64,000 bases of DNA from an uncultured Bacteroides sp. GTDB taxonomy: Bacteria; Bacteroidota; Bacteroidia; Bacteroidales; Bacteroidaceae. Location: NCBI RefSeq assembly GCF_963675905.1, contig NZ_OY780936.1:2985946-3049945 (forward strand). Direction: 5' to 3'. Positions 56,274 to 64,000 of this stretch are shown piece after piece. Within the stretch, counting starts at the first letter, position 1; each line of letters starts with the position of its first letter. The translations under genes and the position numbers were made by a program. The notes below the pieces were generated by a model. The model did no database searches, had not been told where the DNA came from, and worked only from the letters and a program-made list of their open reading frames with translations.

Positions 56274-56304
56274 AATAACAGTGGCGATAAAATGAATAAG
56301 CCTT

Positions 56305-56445
56305 ATGAAATTTTATAATCGAGAACAAGAATTAGAGTTATTGCTTCAGACAAGAGATGTTGCATTCAACAATCATTCTCAAATGACTGCTTTGACCGGA
56401 CGCAGACGTATCGGCAAGACAAAGCTGAAATGTATATTTTGGTAA
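56305..56445 (+). pseudogene. Truncated archaeal-type AAA ATPase, cut just after Walker A
   Basis: The 46-codon frame starts MKFYNREQELELLLQTRDVAF and reaches TGRRRIGKTKL, the P-loop of the DUF234-type ATPases of Bacteroidetes, which normally run to several hundred residues. The frame then passes into sequence matching the 3' end of the AlbA_2 gene (TGTATnTTTTGGTAATGCCTAAATAA, read out of frame) and stops. A deletion has fused the ATPase 5' end to the AlbA_2 tail. Downstream a weakened copy of the CGGTTAAGCACT hairpin is visible (about 56460-56490). Confidence 0.8.
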
Positions 56446-56587
56446 TGCCTAAATAAACAAAAACACCTGTCAAGCACTATTAAAATATTTTTATCAGTTT
56501 CCTTTTATTAATTCACTTTATCCGATTAACATTTTATATATTTGTAAGTAATCAGTTTGAATAATAAATATCTCAAAAAAATAAATA

Positions 56588-58000
56588 ATGCTAACTGGAG
56601 AAAGTCAGAACTTAGAATACAAGCAAAGCTGGAGAGACGAATACCTGAAATGGATTTGTGGTTTTGCAAATGCTTCGGGTGGTAAAATCTATATTGGTAT
56701 AGATGACAATGGTTGTGTAGTGGGTTTACCTGAGGCTAAGAAACTGATGGAAGATATCCCCAATAAAATTGTAAACTTTCTGGGTATTGTAGCCGATGTT
56801 AACCTACTTAATGATAATGGCCACGACTACATTGAGATTATTATTTATCCATCAAGTGTTCCTATTTCCTATCATGGGGTTTACCACTATCGTAGCGGAA
56901 GTACCAAACAAGAGTTAAAAGGAGGTGCTCTCCAACGTTTTCTTTTAAAACGTCTGGGACGTACCTGGGATGATTTGCCTTGTGAGTGGGCTACTTTTGA
57001 TGACATAGATAAAGAGGCGGTGGCTTATTTTTTCAAGAAAGCTGCAACAGCCAAACGAATGGCCGGCAATATCGCTGACGATGATTTACATGTTGTGTTT
57101 CAGAATCTTGATTTGGTAACAGAAGATGGAAAACTGAAGAATGCTGCTTTACTGCTGTTTGCCAAACGTCCCTCCCGCTTCTTTCCACTTGTTCAATTTA
57201 AAATAGGGCGATTTGGAAGGAGTGACGATGATTTACTTTTTCAGGACGTTGTGGAAGGAAACATCCTTCAGATGGGTGATAAGGTGATGGATATTCTAAA
57301 ATCGAAATACCTGATTTTTCCTATTCATTACGAAGGACTTCAGCGCATTGAGCGTTTGGAAATGCCGGAAGATGCACTACGTGAAGCCATTTTCAATGCC
57401 ATTATTCATAATGACTTCACAGGCGCACCCATCCAACTGAGTGTGTATGATGATAGACTGATATTGTGGAATGAAGGTCGTTTGCCGGAGGATTTTACTA
57501 TTGAGACTTTGCTGGGTAAACATCCTTCGAAACCACACAATAAAAATATTGCAGATATTTTCTTTAAGGCTGGTTTTATAGAAGCATGGGGACGAGGTGT
57601 GTCTAAAATTATAACGGGATTTACACAAGAAGGATTGCAAGCTCCAAAATTTGAAGCAACAATGGGTGGTATTATGGTTACTATTATAAGAAAAGGTGCT
57701 GCACCAGTTACCCCTAAACCTACCACCCAACCTACCACCCAACCTACCACCCAACCTACCACCCAACCTCTTATGGATATTTTAGGTACAAAAGCGTATG
57801 TACAGAAATTCTTAAATTTATATCTTGAAAAAAAAGAATATACCTTTATAGAAATAATGTGTGCTCTAAACTTGAAAAATAGTAGGCATTTCCGTAAAGC
57901 TTATATTATTCCATTATTGGAGGCTGGAATTCTAGTAATGAAATATCCGGATGTACCTAATCATCCAAAACAGATGTATCTTTTGGTAATGCCTAAATAA
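56588..58000 (+). CDS. AlbA_2 (Schlafen-type) / ATP-binding domain regulator-like protein
   Basis: The 470-residue protein has an N-terminal AlbA_2 domain (ESQNLEYKQSWRDEYLKWICGFANASGGKIYIGIDDNG, about residues 5-42). A C-terminal ATPase-like domain follows (ALREAIFNAIIHNDFTGAPIQLSVYDDRLILWNEG; AGFIEAWGRGVSKI, about 255-345). A Pro/Thr/Gln repeat and a winged-helix-like end complete it. Such proteins are often called transcriptional regulators or RecG-like helicases; neither activity is shown by the sequence. It is the intact relative of the debris upstream. Confidence 0.82.
   Translation: MLTGESQNLEYKQSWRDEYLKWICGFANASGGKIYIGIDDNGCVVGLPEAKKLMEDIPNKIVNFLGIVADVNLLNDNGHDYIEIIIYPSSVPISYHGVYHYRSGSTKQELKGGALQRFLLKRLGRTWDDLPCEWATFDDIDKEAVAYFFKKAATAKRMAGNIADDDLHVVFQNLDLVTEDGKLKNAALLLFAKRPSRFFPLVQFKIGRFGRSDDDLLFQDVVEGNILQMGDKVMDILKSKYLIFPIHYEGLQRIERLEMPEDALREAIFNAIIHNDFTGAPIQLSVYDDRLILWNEGRLPEDFTIETLLGKHPSKPHNKNIADIFFKAGFIEAWGRGVSKIITGFTQEGLQAPKFEATMGGIMVTIIRKGAAPVTPKPTTQPTTQPTTQPTTQPLMDILGTKAYVQKFLNLYLEKKEYTFIEIMCALNLKNSRHFRKAYIIPLLEAGILVMKYPDVPNHPKQMYLLVMPK
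57719..57766 (+). repeat. 12-bp minisatellite encoding PTTQ repeats
   Basis: CCTACCACCCAA occurs four times in tandem without mismatch, followed by CCT. It lies inside the AlbA_2 gene and encodes PTTQ units joining the ATPase-like domain to the C-terminal winged helix. Since 12 is a multiple of 3, copy changes would alter linker length but keep the frame. Confidence 0.95.
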
Positions 58001-58003
58001 CAA

Positions 58004-58046
58004 AATCGCCGGTTAAGCACTAAAATATACTTAACCGGCGATTCTT
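58004..58046. terminator. Hairpin terminator of a recurring type (AATCGCCGGTTAAG)
   Basis: A 14-bp perfect stem (58004-58017 with 58030-58043) closes a 12-base AT-rich loop and runs into T-rich sequence. It separates the convergent AlbA_2 and YfhO genes. It is nearly identical in stem and loop to the hairpin at 38305, with one compensated C-G/T-A change in each arm. Confidence 0.85.
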
Positions 58047-58066
58047 ATTTTTTATCTGAAGAATTT

Positions 58067-60553
58067 CTACTTCTTCCGCTTTCTTACTTCAATTACAATT
58101 ACTCCTATTGCACCAAGTATCAATACTCCTAAAGCAACATAAGCAATATTCTCGGTTGTGTGAATAGATTGAGGATCGAACTTAAACTCTACTTTATGCT
58201 TACCTGCTGGAACCTTCATTGCACGAAGAATATAGTCGGCACGACCATGATCTACAGCCTGTCCGTCCAGATAAGCCTGCCATCCCGGATAATAGATTTC
58301 AGAGAATACAGCTACTCCGTCCTTAGATGAAGATGTTTCATACGTCAGCGCATTCGGTGCATAAGAAGTTAGTTTAACAGTGGATAACGAATCTTTAAAT
58401 GCTGTTTGAACACCATTAAATACTTGTTTGAAGTCATTAGACACAACTGCTGTTTTTGTAGGCACAGTTGTATTCAAAGCATCAATTTCCTCGTTTGCAT
58501 TCTGTACATACTTCACGTTTTCAACAAACCATGCATTGCCATAAGCATACGGATTTTGAAGTGGTGCTGTTTGACTGTTACCAGTAGGGAAGATAAAGTA
58601 TTTAGTATTCAGCATATTTATTACACTGATTGAATCAGAGTTTATCTTTGTCATATCTCCTTGCACTGCAGGAATCTGATGTTGCAGATATGCCATTTCT
58701 TTTGAAATATGATGGTCAATCATTTCCTGATAACGTCTCAGCTTAGCCGGGTGATAACCACCCACGCTTTTGTGCCAATAAGATGTATTGTTATCATTGA
58801 AAGTGCTTACAGCAAAGTTAAGCACGCGGTAATCCAGACTCTTATCACCAAGAATATATTCATCAGCCTGAGTTTTCTGAACAGAAACCATTCTTTGTTC
58901 CGGTTCAACAAAATCAGAATCTTTCAAATAACGCTTATTCACACTCCACATATCTCCTAAGCAGAGAACTGTAAGAGCCAGCACCATGAGGTTTGCCTTT
59001 AGTTTACCTGCATTGTATGCAAGAACTAATGCAGCACCAATCAAGATTATAATAACGCTTCTCCATGCATCTGAAGTGAAGATGCTCTGGCGAATCTGGG
59101 TAAGGTTTGCAATTATCGGCGATAACTGTTCTGCCGGAATACCGTTTTGCAAAGCTTGCATCTCCCCTGATGAAATATAAGAAGGGAAGAAGAGTGTTGG
59201 AGCTAAGGCAAACAGTAAAGCGATACCTCCTGTTAATCCTAAGCTGATATAGAATTGCTTCAGATTCTGTTTCAGAATCTCCGGCTTTTCAACAATCTCC
59301 TTTAATGCAAGTATAGCCAGTAATGGAATAGTAAATTCTGCTATAACAAGAATTGAAGATACTGCCCTGAACTTGGAATACATTGGAATGTAATCGAGGA
59401 AGAAATCGGTAAAGCCCATGAAGTTTCTTCCCCAGGATAGAAGAATTGATAAAACCGTTGCTGCAAGCAGAGCCCATTTAACCGGAGTCTTCACAATGAA
59501 AAGTCCCAGAATAAAGAGTGTCAATATGAATGCACCTACATAAACAGGACCAGAAGTACCGGGTTGTTCTCCCCAATATTGTCCAATCTGAGCGTAAAGC
59601 TGAGCATAAGTAGGATCTGCTTTCTTCATTGCAGACTCATTGTTAGCCAATGGAACAGAAGCTCCACCTTTTACATCAGGAACAAGTAAAGAGAATGTTT
59701 CTCCTATACCATAACTCCACTGAACAATATAATCGCGTTCCAATCCGCTGTTAGTCTGGTTGGCTGAGTTTTGTTTCACCAATTCGGACTTACCGCGCAT
59801 GGTATCTTTGCTATACTTGTATGTATGATACAGATTAGAGATATTTACCGATACACCAACCAAGGCAGCGATTACCAATACACCACTTGCTTTAAAGAAA
59901 TGTGGCAGCTCCTTATTTTTATAAGCCTCAACAAAGTAAGCAATAACCATAAACAGAATGACGAACAGAAAATAGTAGGTCATTTGTACGTGGTTAGAAA
60001 GAATCTGCAGCGCAATAAAGAAAGCGGTTAGCACACCACCAATAAGGTATTTCTTTCGGTATGCCAGCACAATACCTGCTATTGTTGGCGGAATATAGGC
60101 CAGTGTAACAAATTTCCAGATGTGACCTGCACCTATAATAATAAAGAAGTAAGAAGAGAAAGCCCAGACTATTGCTCCCAATACGGACAGATAGACTGAA
60201 AAGTTAAATGCCCGCATAAGGATATAGAAGCCAAGCAACATGATAAATACCAGATAAACATAATCGGGCAAAAATAGTTTATAAACATTTTCGGCACCTC
60301 TGACTACATTGGTAGAATCATAAGTTGGCGAGATTTGATAAGTAGGCATGCCACCAAATATTGCATTTGTCCACCTGGTTTTCTCTCCCGTTTTCTCGGT
60401 GAATTCTTTCGACTCCTGCCCCAGTCCGATACTTGCAACAGAATCATGTTGGGCAAGAACTCTTCCCTCTGTTATAGCAGGAAAGAAATAAGCAACCGAT
60501 ATAACAACAAATGCTATTATCGCAATAATATCCGGCAATGATTTCTTTATCAT
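58067..60553 (-). CDS. YfhO family membrane protein
   Basis: The 828-residue protein has about 13 membrane helices, beginning MIKKSLPDIIAIIAFVVISVAYFFPAITEG, with the QHDSVASIGLGQE loop after helix 1. A soluble exterior domain lies near the end (about residues 540-790: YRVLNFAVSTFNDNNTSYWHKSVGGYHPAKLRRYQE; YYPGWQAYLDGQAVDHGRADYILRAMKVPAGKHKVEFKF). These are YfhO (PF09586) features. The family is related to GT-C glycosyltransferases, and in Gram-positives YfhO glycosylates teichoic acid. The substrate here is unknown. Confidence 0.85.
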   Translation of the reverse strand: MIKKSLPDIIAIIAFVVISVAYFFPAITEGRVLAQHDSVASIGLGQESKEFTEKTGEKTRWTNAIFGGMPTYQISPTYDSTNVVRGAENVYKLFLPDYVYLVFIMLLGFYILMRAFNFSVYLSVLGAIVWAFSSYFFIIIGAGHIWKFVTLAYIPPTIAGIVLAYRKKYLIGGVLTAFFIALQILSNHVQMTYYFLFVILFMVIAYFVEAYKNKELPHFFKASGVLVIAALVGVSVNISNLYHTYKYSKDTMRGKSELVKQNSANQTNSGLERDYIVQWSYGIGETFSLLVPDVKGGASVPLANNESAMKKADPTYAQLYAQIGQYWGEQPGTSGPVYVGAFILTLFILGLFIVKTPVKWALLAATVLSILLSWGRNFMGFTDFFLDYIPMYSKFRAVSSILVIAEFTIPLLAILALKEIVEKPEILKQNLKQFYISLGLTGGIALLFALAPTLFFPSYISSGEMQALQNGIPAEQLSPIIANLTQIRQSIFTSDAWRSVIIILIGAALVLAYNAGKLKANLMVLALTVLCLGDMWSVNKRYLKDSDFVEPEQRMVSVQKTQADEYILGDKSLDYRVLNFAVSTFNDNNTSYWHKSVGGYHPAKLRRYQEMIDHHISKEMAYLQHQIPAVQGDMTKINSDSISVINMLNTKYFIFPTGNSQTAPLQNPYAYGNAWFVENVKYVQNANEEIDALNTTVPTKTAVVSNDFKQVFNGVQTAFKDSLSTVKLTSYAPNALTYETSSSKDGVAVFSEIYYPGWQAYLDGQAVDHGRADYILRAMKVPAGKHKVEFKFDPQSIHTTENIAYVALGVLILGAIGVIVIEVRKRKK

Positions 60554-60597
60554 AATCTTTAATAGTTGAACTTTCTACTCACAATTTATTTTATGAA

Positions 60598-62016
60598 TTA
60601 ATATCTGTAGTGATCTGCTTTATAAGGGCCATCAACCGATACTCCAATATAAGCAGCCTGCTCTGGAGTAAGCTTGGTTAATTTCACACCAATCTTTTCA
60701 AGATGGAGACGAGCTACTTCTTCGTCCAATTCTTTTGGCAAACGATAAACATCAATCTCATATTTCTTCTGGAACAGTTCAATCTGAGCCAATGTTTGAT
60801 TTGTAAATGAGTTACTCATTACGAATGATGGGTGACCTGTTGCACAACCTAGATTAACCAAACGACCATCAGCAAGAAGAAGAACAGAGTGTCCGTCTGG
60901 GAAGAAGTATTGATCAACCTGTGGTTTGATGTTACGGCACTTGATACCAGGGTAGTTCTTCAGATTCTCAACCTGTATTTCATTATCGAAGTGACCAATG
61001 TTACAGATGATAGCCTGATCTTTCATCTTTTCGATATGATCAATGCGGATAATATCAATATTACCGGTAGTTGTAACAAATATATTTCCCTGACTAGCGG
61101 CATCTTCCATTGTCATTACTTCAAAACCTTCCATTGCAGCCTGAAGCGCACAGATAGGATCTATTTCAGTAACGATAACTCTTGCACCGTAAGAACGCAT
61201 AGAGTGAGAACATCCCTTACCTACATCACCATAACCGCAAACAACAGCTACTTTTCCGGCAATCATTACATCTGTAGCACGTTTGATACCATCTGCCAAA
61301 GATTCGCGGCAACCATATAGGTTATCGAACTTAGATTTAGTAACAGAGTCGTTTACGTTAAATGCAGGGAACAGAAGTTTTCCTTCTTCCTTCATTTGAT
61401 ACAAACGGTGAACACCTGTTGTTGTTTCTTCAGAAACGCCACGGATTTCAGGTACCATACGTCCCCAGATACCGTTATCTTCCTTCAATACATTCTTCAG
61501 AATAGCATATAATTGCTTTTCATCTTCCGCGCTAACTTCGTTATCAAGGAAAGAAGCATCTTTTTCAGCATCATATCCACAATGAATCATCATGGTAGCA
61601 TCACCACCATCGTCAACAATCACTGTAGGTCCTTGGTGACCTGGGAATGTTAAAGCCTGAAGTGTACACCACCAATATTCTTCCAAAGTTTCACCTTTCC
61701 ATGCAAAAACAGGAACTCCGGCAGCAGCAATAGCAGCAGCTGCATGATCTTGTGTAGAATATATATTACATGAGCACCAGCGAACATCAGCACCCAAAGC
61801 AACCAATGTTTCAATTAACACTGCAGTCTGGATAGTCATGTGAAGTGAGCCCATAATACGAGCACCTTTCAGAGGTTTAGATTCTCCATACTTTTCGCGA
61901 AGAGCCATAAGCCCGGGCATTTCTTGTTCTGCCAAATCGAGTTCCTTGCGACCAAAGTCTGCAAGCGTAATGTCTGCCACTTTATAAGGCAGTTCAGAGA
62001 ATAATTTTGTAGACAT
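60598..62016 (-). CDS. ahcY: Adenosylhomocysteinase (S-adenosylhomocysteine hydrolase)
   Basis: AhcY splits S-adenosylhomocysteine into adenosine and homocysteine, keeping SAM-dependent methylation running. The 472-residue enzyme has the N-terminal substrate domain ([42 protein letters not shown]), the NAD fold [34 protein letters not shown] and the conserved C-terminus [10 protein letters not shown]. It has a near-perfect vegetative promoter at 62051-62082. Confidence 0.97.
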   Translation of the reverse strand: MSTKLFSELPYKVADITLADFGRKELDLAEQEMPGLMALREKYGESKPLKGARIMGSLHMTIQTAVLIETLVALGADVRWCSCNIYSTQDHAAAAIAAAGVPVFAWKGETLEEYWWCTLQALTFPGHQGPTVIVDDGGDATMMIHCGYDAEKDASFLDNEVSAEDEKQLYAILKNVLKEDNGIWGRMVPEIRGVSEETTTGVHRLYQMKEEGKLLFPAFNVNDSVTKSKFDNLYGCRESLADGIKRATDVMIAGKVAVVCGYGDVGKGCSHSMRSYGARVIVTEIDPICALQAAMEGFEVMTMEDAASQGNIFVTTTGNIDIIRIDHIEKMKDQAIICNIGHFDNEIQVENLKNYPGIKCRNIKPQVDQYFFPDGHSVLLLADGRLVNLGCATGHPSFVMSNSFTNQTLAQIELFQKKYEIDVYRLPKELDEEVARLHLEKIGVKLTKLTPEQAAYIGVSVDGPYKADHYRY

Positions 62017-62050
62017 ACTAAAATATAATTAGTTTATTAAATTAATTTGG

Positions 62051-62082
62051 CAAAGATAAGATTTTCTAAATAGTGCAACAAA
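62051..62082 (-). promoter_or_regulatory. ahcY promoter (TTTG-N20-TATCTTTG)
   Basis: On the minus strand TTTG (62082-62079) and TATCTTTG (62058-62051) are 20 bp apart, an exact match to the Bacteroides consensus, 34 bp before the ahcY ATG at 62016. Confidence 0.8.
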
Positions 62083-62177
62083 GGTATTCGGATTTTTTAA
62101 GTATGATACTCACCTCTTTATACTTTCTTTTATTTCCTTTTAGCAAAAAAGAGAATATCAAAGGCTAAGAAAAAAGA

Positions 62178-62213
62178 AGTCCCGACCAAAAACGTATGTT
62201 ATTGGCCGGGACT
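62178..62213 (-). terminator. Terminator of the acyl-CoA synthetase transcript
   Basis: AGTCCCG-CCA and TGG-CGGGACT pair over 11 positions with one mismatch. Read on the minus strand the hairpin is followed by TTCTTTTTTC. It lies 21 bp after the stop of the gene ending at 62234. Confidence 0.8.
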
Positions 62214-62233
62214 AAAAAGCTATATTCTAACTA

Positions 62234-63883
62234 TTAGATAATTTGAATTCCTTGTTCTTCACAAAGTTTTAAGCTCATTTCTTTCAGCTTAAACTTCTGA
62301 ATCTTACCACTTCCCGTCATCGGGAATTCATTGATAAAGAATACATATTTAGGTATCTTATATCTTGATATTTTATCCTTGCAATATTCACGTACATCAG
62401 ATGTCTGCATATCAACACCTTCATGAAGAATAATAAATGCACCTACCTCTTCACCATACTTTTCAGATGGTACTCCGGCAACCTGCACATCTTTCACTCC
62501 TGGAAGTTTATATAAAAACTCTTCTATTTCACGAGGATAAATATTTTCTCCTCCACGAATAATCATATCCTTAATACGACCTGTAATACGGTAATTACCA
62601 TCCTCGTCTTTTATTCCAAGATCTCCGGAATGAAGGAATCCATTCTTATCAATAACCTCTGCTGTTGCATCAGGATTCTTATAATATCCTTTCATTGTAT
62701 TATAACCACGGTTACACATTTCACCCTGAACACCAACTGGGCACTCTTCACCTGTTTCCGGATCGAGAACTTTTACTTCGGTAAATTCGAATTCATAACC
62801 CACAGTATTGCATCTGGCTTCAAAGGAATCGTCTATTCGGGTTTGAGTCATACCAGGCGACGTCTCTGTAAGACCGTAAACACTGGTAACCTTCATATAC
62901 ATTTTTTCCTGCACCTGCTTCATTAATTCCACAGGACAGAGTGATCCGGCCATAATACCTGTACGAAGCGAAGTAAGATCGAACATATCGAACATTGGAT
63001 GATGAAGTTCGGCTATGAACATTGTTGGTACACCGTAAACAGCAGTACACCTTTCTTTATGAATAGAAGCAAGAACAACCAACGGATCAAAACGCTCTAC
63101 CATTACTTGTGTACATCCATGTGTTAACACATTCATAGATGCAAGTACTACTCCAAAACAGTGAAACAGAGGTACACAGCAACAAAGCTTATCATCAGCC
63201 GTAAACTTCATGTGCTCACCGGTTAGATAGCCATTGTTTGCAATATTATGATGAGAGAGCATAACCCCTTTTGGGAAACCAGTAGTACCGGAGGTATACT
63301 GCATATTCACAACATCATGACAATTAACCTGCTTTTTAGCTTCATCCAGAGTACTGTTGTCCATATTACGTCCAAGAAGAAGTATTTCCTGTGAATTATA
63401 CATTCCACGCAACTTTTCCTGACCGATATAAATCACGTTCTTCATTTCAGGAAAATGCTTGCTCTCCAGATGTCCACGTTGACAGGTTTTTAGTTCCGGC
63501 AACATTTTATTGACCATATCCACAAAGTCACTATCTCTGTCACCGTTGGTAATACATAATGTGTGCATATCTGAATTCTTGCAAAGATATTCCAACTCAG
63601 ACAGCTTATAATTGGTATTAACCGTAACATATATAGCACCTATCTTGGCACAGGCATAAAGATATGTAAGCCAGTCGGGCACATTAGTCGCCCAGATTCC
63701 TACATGCGAACCTTTGGTTACGCCAATAGAAAGAAGCCCCTTTGCCATTTCATCAACACGATCATTAAATTGATTCCAGGTAAAGCGTAAGTTTCTGTCG
63801 GAATAAACAATGTATTCCTTATCGGGAGTTACCTCAGCCCAGTGCTCCAGCCACTGCCCCAAGGTTCTGTCAAATAACTGCAT
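62234..63883 (-). CDS. AMP-binding acyl-CoA synthetase
   Basis: The 549-residue enzyme activates a carboxylic acid as acyl-AMP and then acyl-CoA. It has the AMP-binding motif [33 protein letters not shown], the hinge [38 protein letters not shown] and the catalytic Lys near the end in [16 protein letters not shown]. The length fits medium- or long-chain fatty acid ligases; the chain length preferred cannot be read off. The upstream gene on the same strand is a cupin regulator 16 bp away. Confidence 0.92.
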   Translation of the reverse strand: MQLFDRTLGQWLEHWAEVTPDKEYIVYSDRNLRFTWNQFNDRVDEMAKGLLSIGVTKGSHVGIWATNVPDWLTYLYACAKIGAIYVTVNTNYKLSELEYLCKNSDMHTLCITNGDRDSDFVDMVNKMLPELKTCQRGHLESKHFPEMKNVIYIGQEKLRGMYNSQEILLLGRNMDNSTLDEAKKQVNCHDVVNMQYTSGTTGFPKGVMLSHHNIANNGYLTGEHMKFTADDKLCCCVPLFHCFGVVLASMNVLTHGCTQVMVERFDPLVVLASIHKERCTAVYGVPTMFIAELHHPMFDMFDLTSLRTGIMAGSLCPVELMKQVQEKMYMKVTSVYGLTETSPGMTQTRIDDSFEARCNTVGYEFEFTEVKVLDPETGEECPVGVQGEMCNRGYNTMKGYYKNPDATAEVIDKNGFLHSGDLGIKDEDGNYRITGRIKDMIIRGGENIYPREIEEFLYKLPGVKDVQVAGVPSEKYGEEVGAFIILHEGVDMQTSDVREYCKDKISRYKIPKYVFFINEFPMTGSGKIQKFKLKEMSLKLCEEQGIQII

Positions 63884-63899
63884 AGATGTGTATTATGTA

Positions 63900-64000
63900 T
63901 TAAATAGGAGTATAGATTACGGCTAATATTTTAGCAGCTTGTCCTTCAAAAGCATGCACGTGGTGAGGAACAATAGAATCATAATAAATACTATCTCCTT
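63900..64000 (-). CDS. Cupin-domain protein, probably an HTH-cupin regulator (C-terminal end only)
   Basis: The last 32 codons of a minus-strand gene are in the window, ending at a TAA (63902-63900). They read [23 protein letters not shown] and VYTP-like IYTPI, the closing strands of a cupin barrel with its H-x-H. In Bacteroides such an end usually belongs to an XRE-type regulator with a C-terminal cupin, placed before this acyl-CoA synthetase. The HTH part is outside the window. Confidence 0.6.
   Translation of the reverse strand, partial: GDSIYYDSIVPHHVHAFEGQAAKILAVIYTPI

Noticed and set aside
57377..57766. Minus-strand ORFs with Gly/Val-rich repeats inside the AlbA_2 gene
   Set aside because: They are the reverse reading of the PTTQ minisatellite and have no independent gene signals.

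Overview
The window is a chromosomal segment of a Bacteroidetes bacterium, most likely Bacteroides or a close relative. Supporting signs are AT-rich DNA, many promoters of the TTTG-N20-TAnnTTTG type (clearest at 15748-15779 and, on the minus strand, 62051-62082), a PorG-like gene ahead of uppS-bamA-skp-skp, an aroQ/xerD divergent pair, and many Sec-exported or lipid-anchored proteins. No tRNA, rRNA, CRISPR array or transposase gene was found.

Region 1 (1-25.7 kb) is core genome. It runs: prmC (cut by the window edge), ribD, a PorG-like barrel protein, uppS, bamA, two skp/ompH chaperones and murI. Next are a large surface protein with a T9SS-like C-terminus and a tiny PxDGG-tailed protein. A minus-strand operon follows: aroQ, pyk, an O-methyltransferase, rbfA and a LolC/E-type permease. 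After that come xerD, an abundant-looking TPR/OmpA-like lipoprotein, a TlpA-like lipoprotein that has lost its CxxC, the comM-like ATPase, an ADP-forming acetate-CoA ligase and metG.

Region 2 (25.7-38.3 kb) is a surface polysaccharide cluster. It contains a Wzx-type flippase, five glycosyltransferases, an FkbM methyltransferase and the UDP-ManNAc/ManNAcA pair wecB-wecC. It ends in two secreted SGNH hydrolases set among unusual intergenic repeats: a 22-bp repeat/inverted repeat, and two copies of a roughly 140-bp MITE-like element with GGTGGCAGA ends.

Region 3 (38.5-58.0 kb) is an accessory island. At its centre are an ECF sigma factor, a membrane anti-sigma-like TPR protein, an exported caspase-family peptidase (H99/C168) and a 1631-residue exported ankyrin-TPR-CHAT protein (H1463/C1544). 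Three very AT-rich genes, including a DUF2971 protein, are wedged between the two peptidases. Around the core lie a PBCV-basic-adaptor-like secreted protein, a YwqK-like repeat protein, a PIF1-type helicase with two small paralogous partners, a small membrane protein, a TPR lipoprotein and a lipoprotein consisting only of a PBP transpeptidase domain. A bipartite upstream motif recurs at both ends of this block (38733, 53710, and divergently at 53649). It suggests that the flanking operons form one regulon, possibly that of the local ECF sigma factor. The island ends in gene debris (an AlbA_2 remnant, a truncated ATPase, and inverted repeats) and an intact AlbA_2/ATPase gene with an in-frame PTTQ minisatellite.

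Region 4 (58.0-64.0 kb) returns to core genes on the minus strand: a YfhO-family membrane protein, ahcY, an AMP-binding acyl-CoA synthetase and the tail of a cupin regulator.
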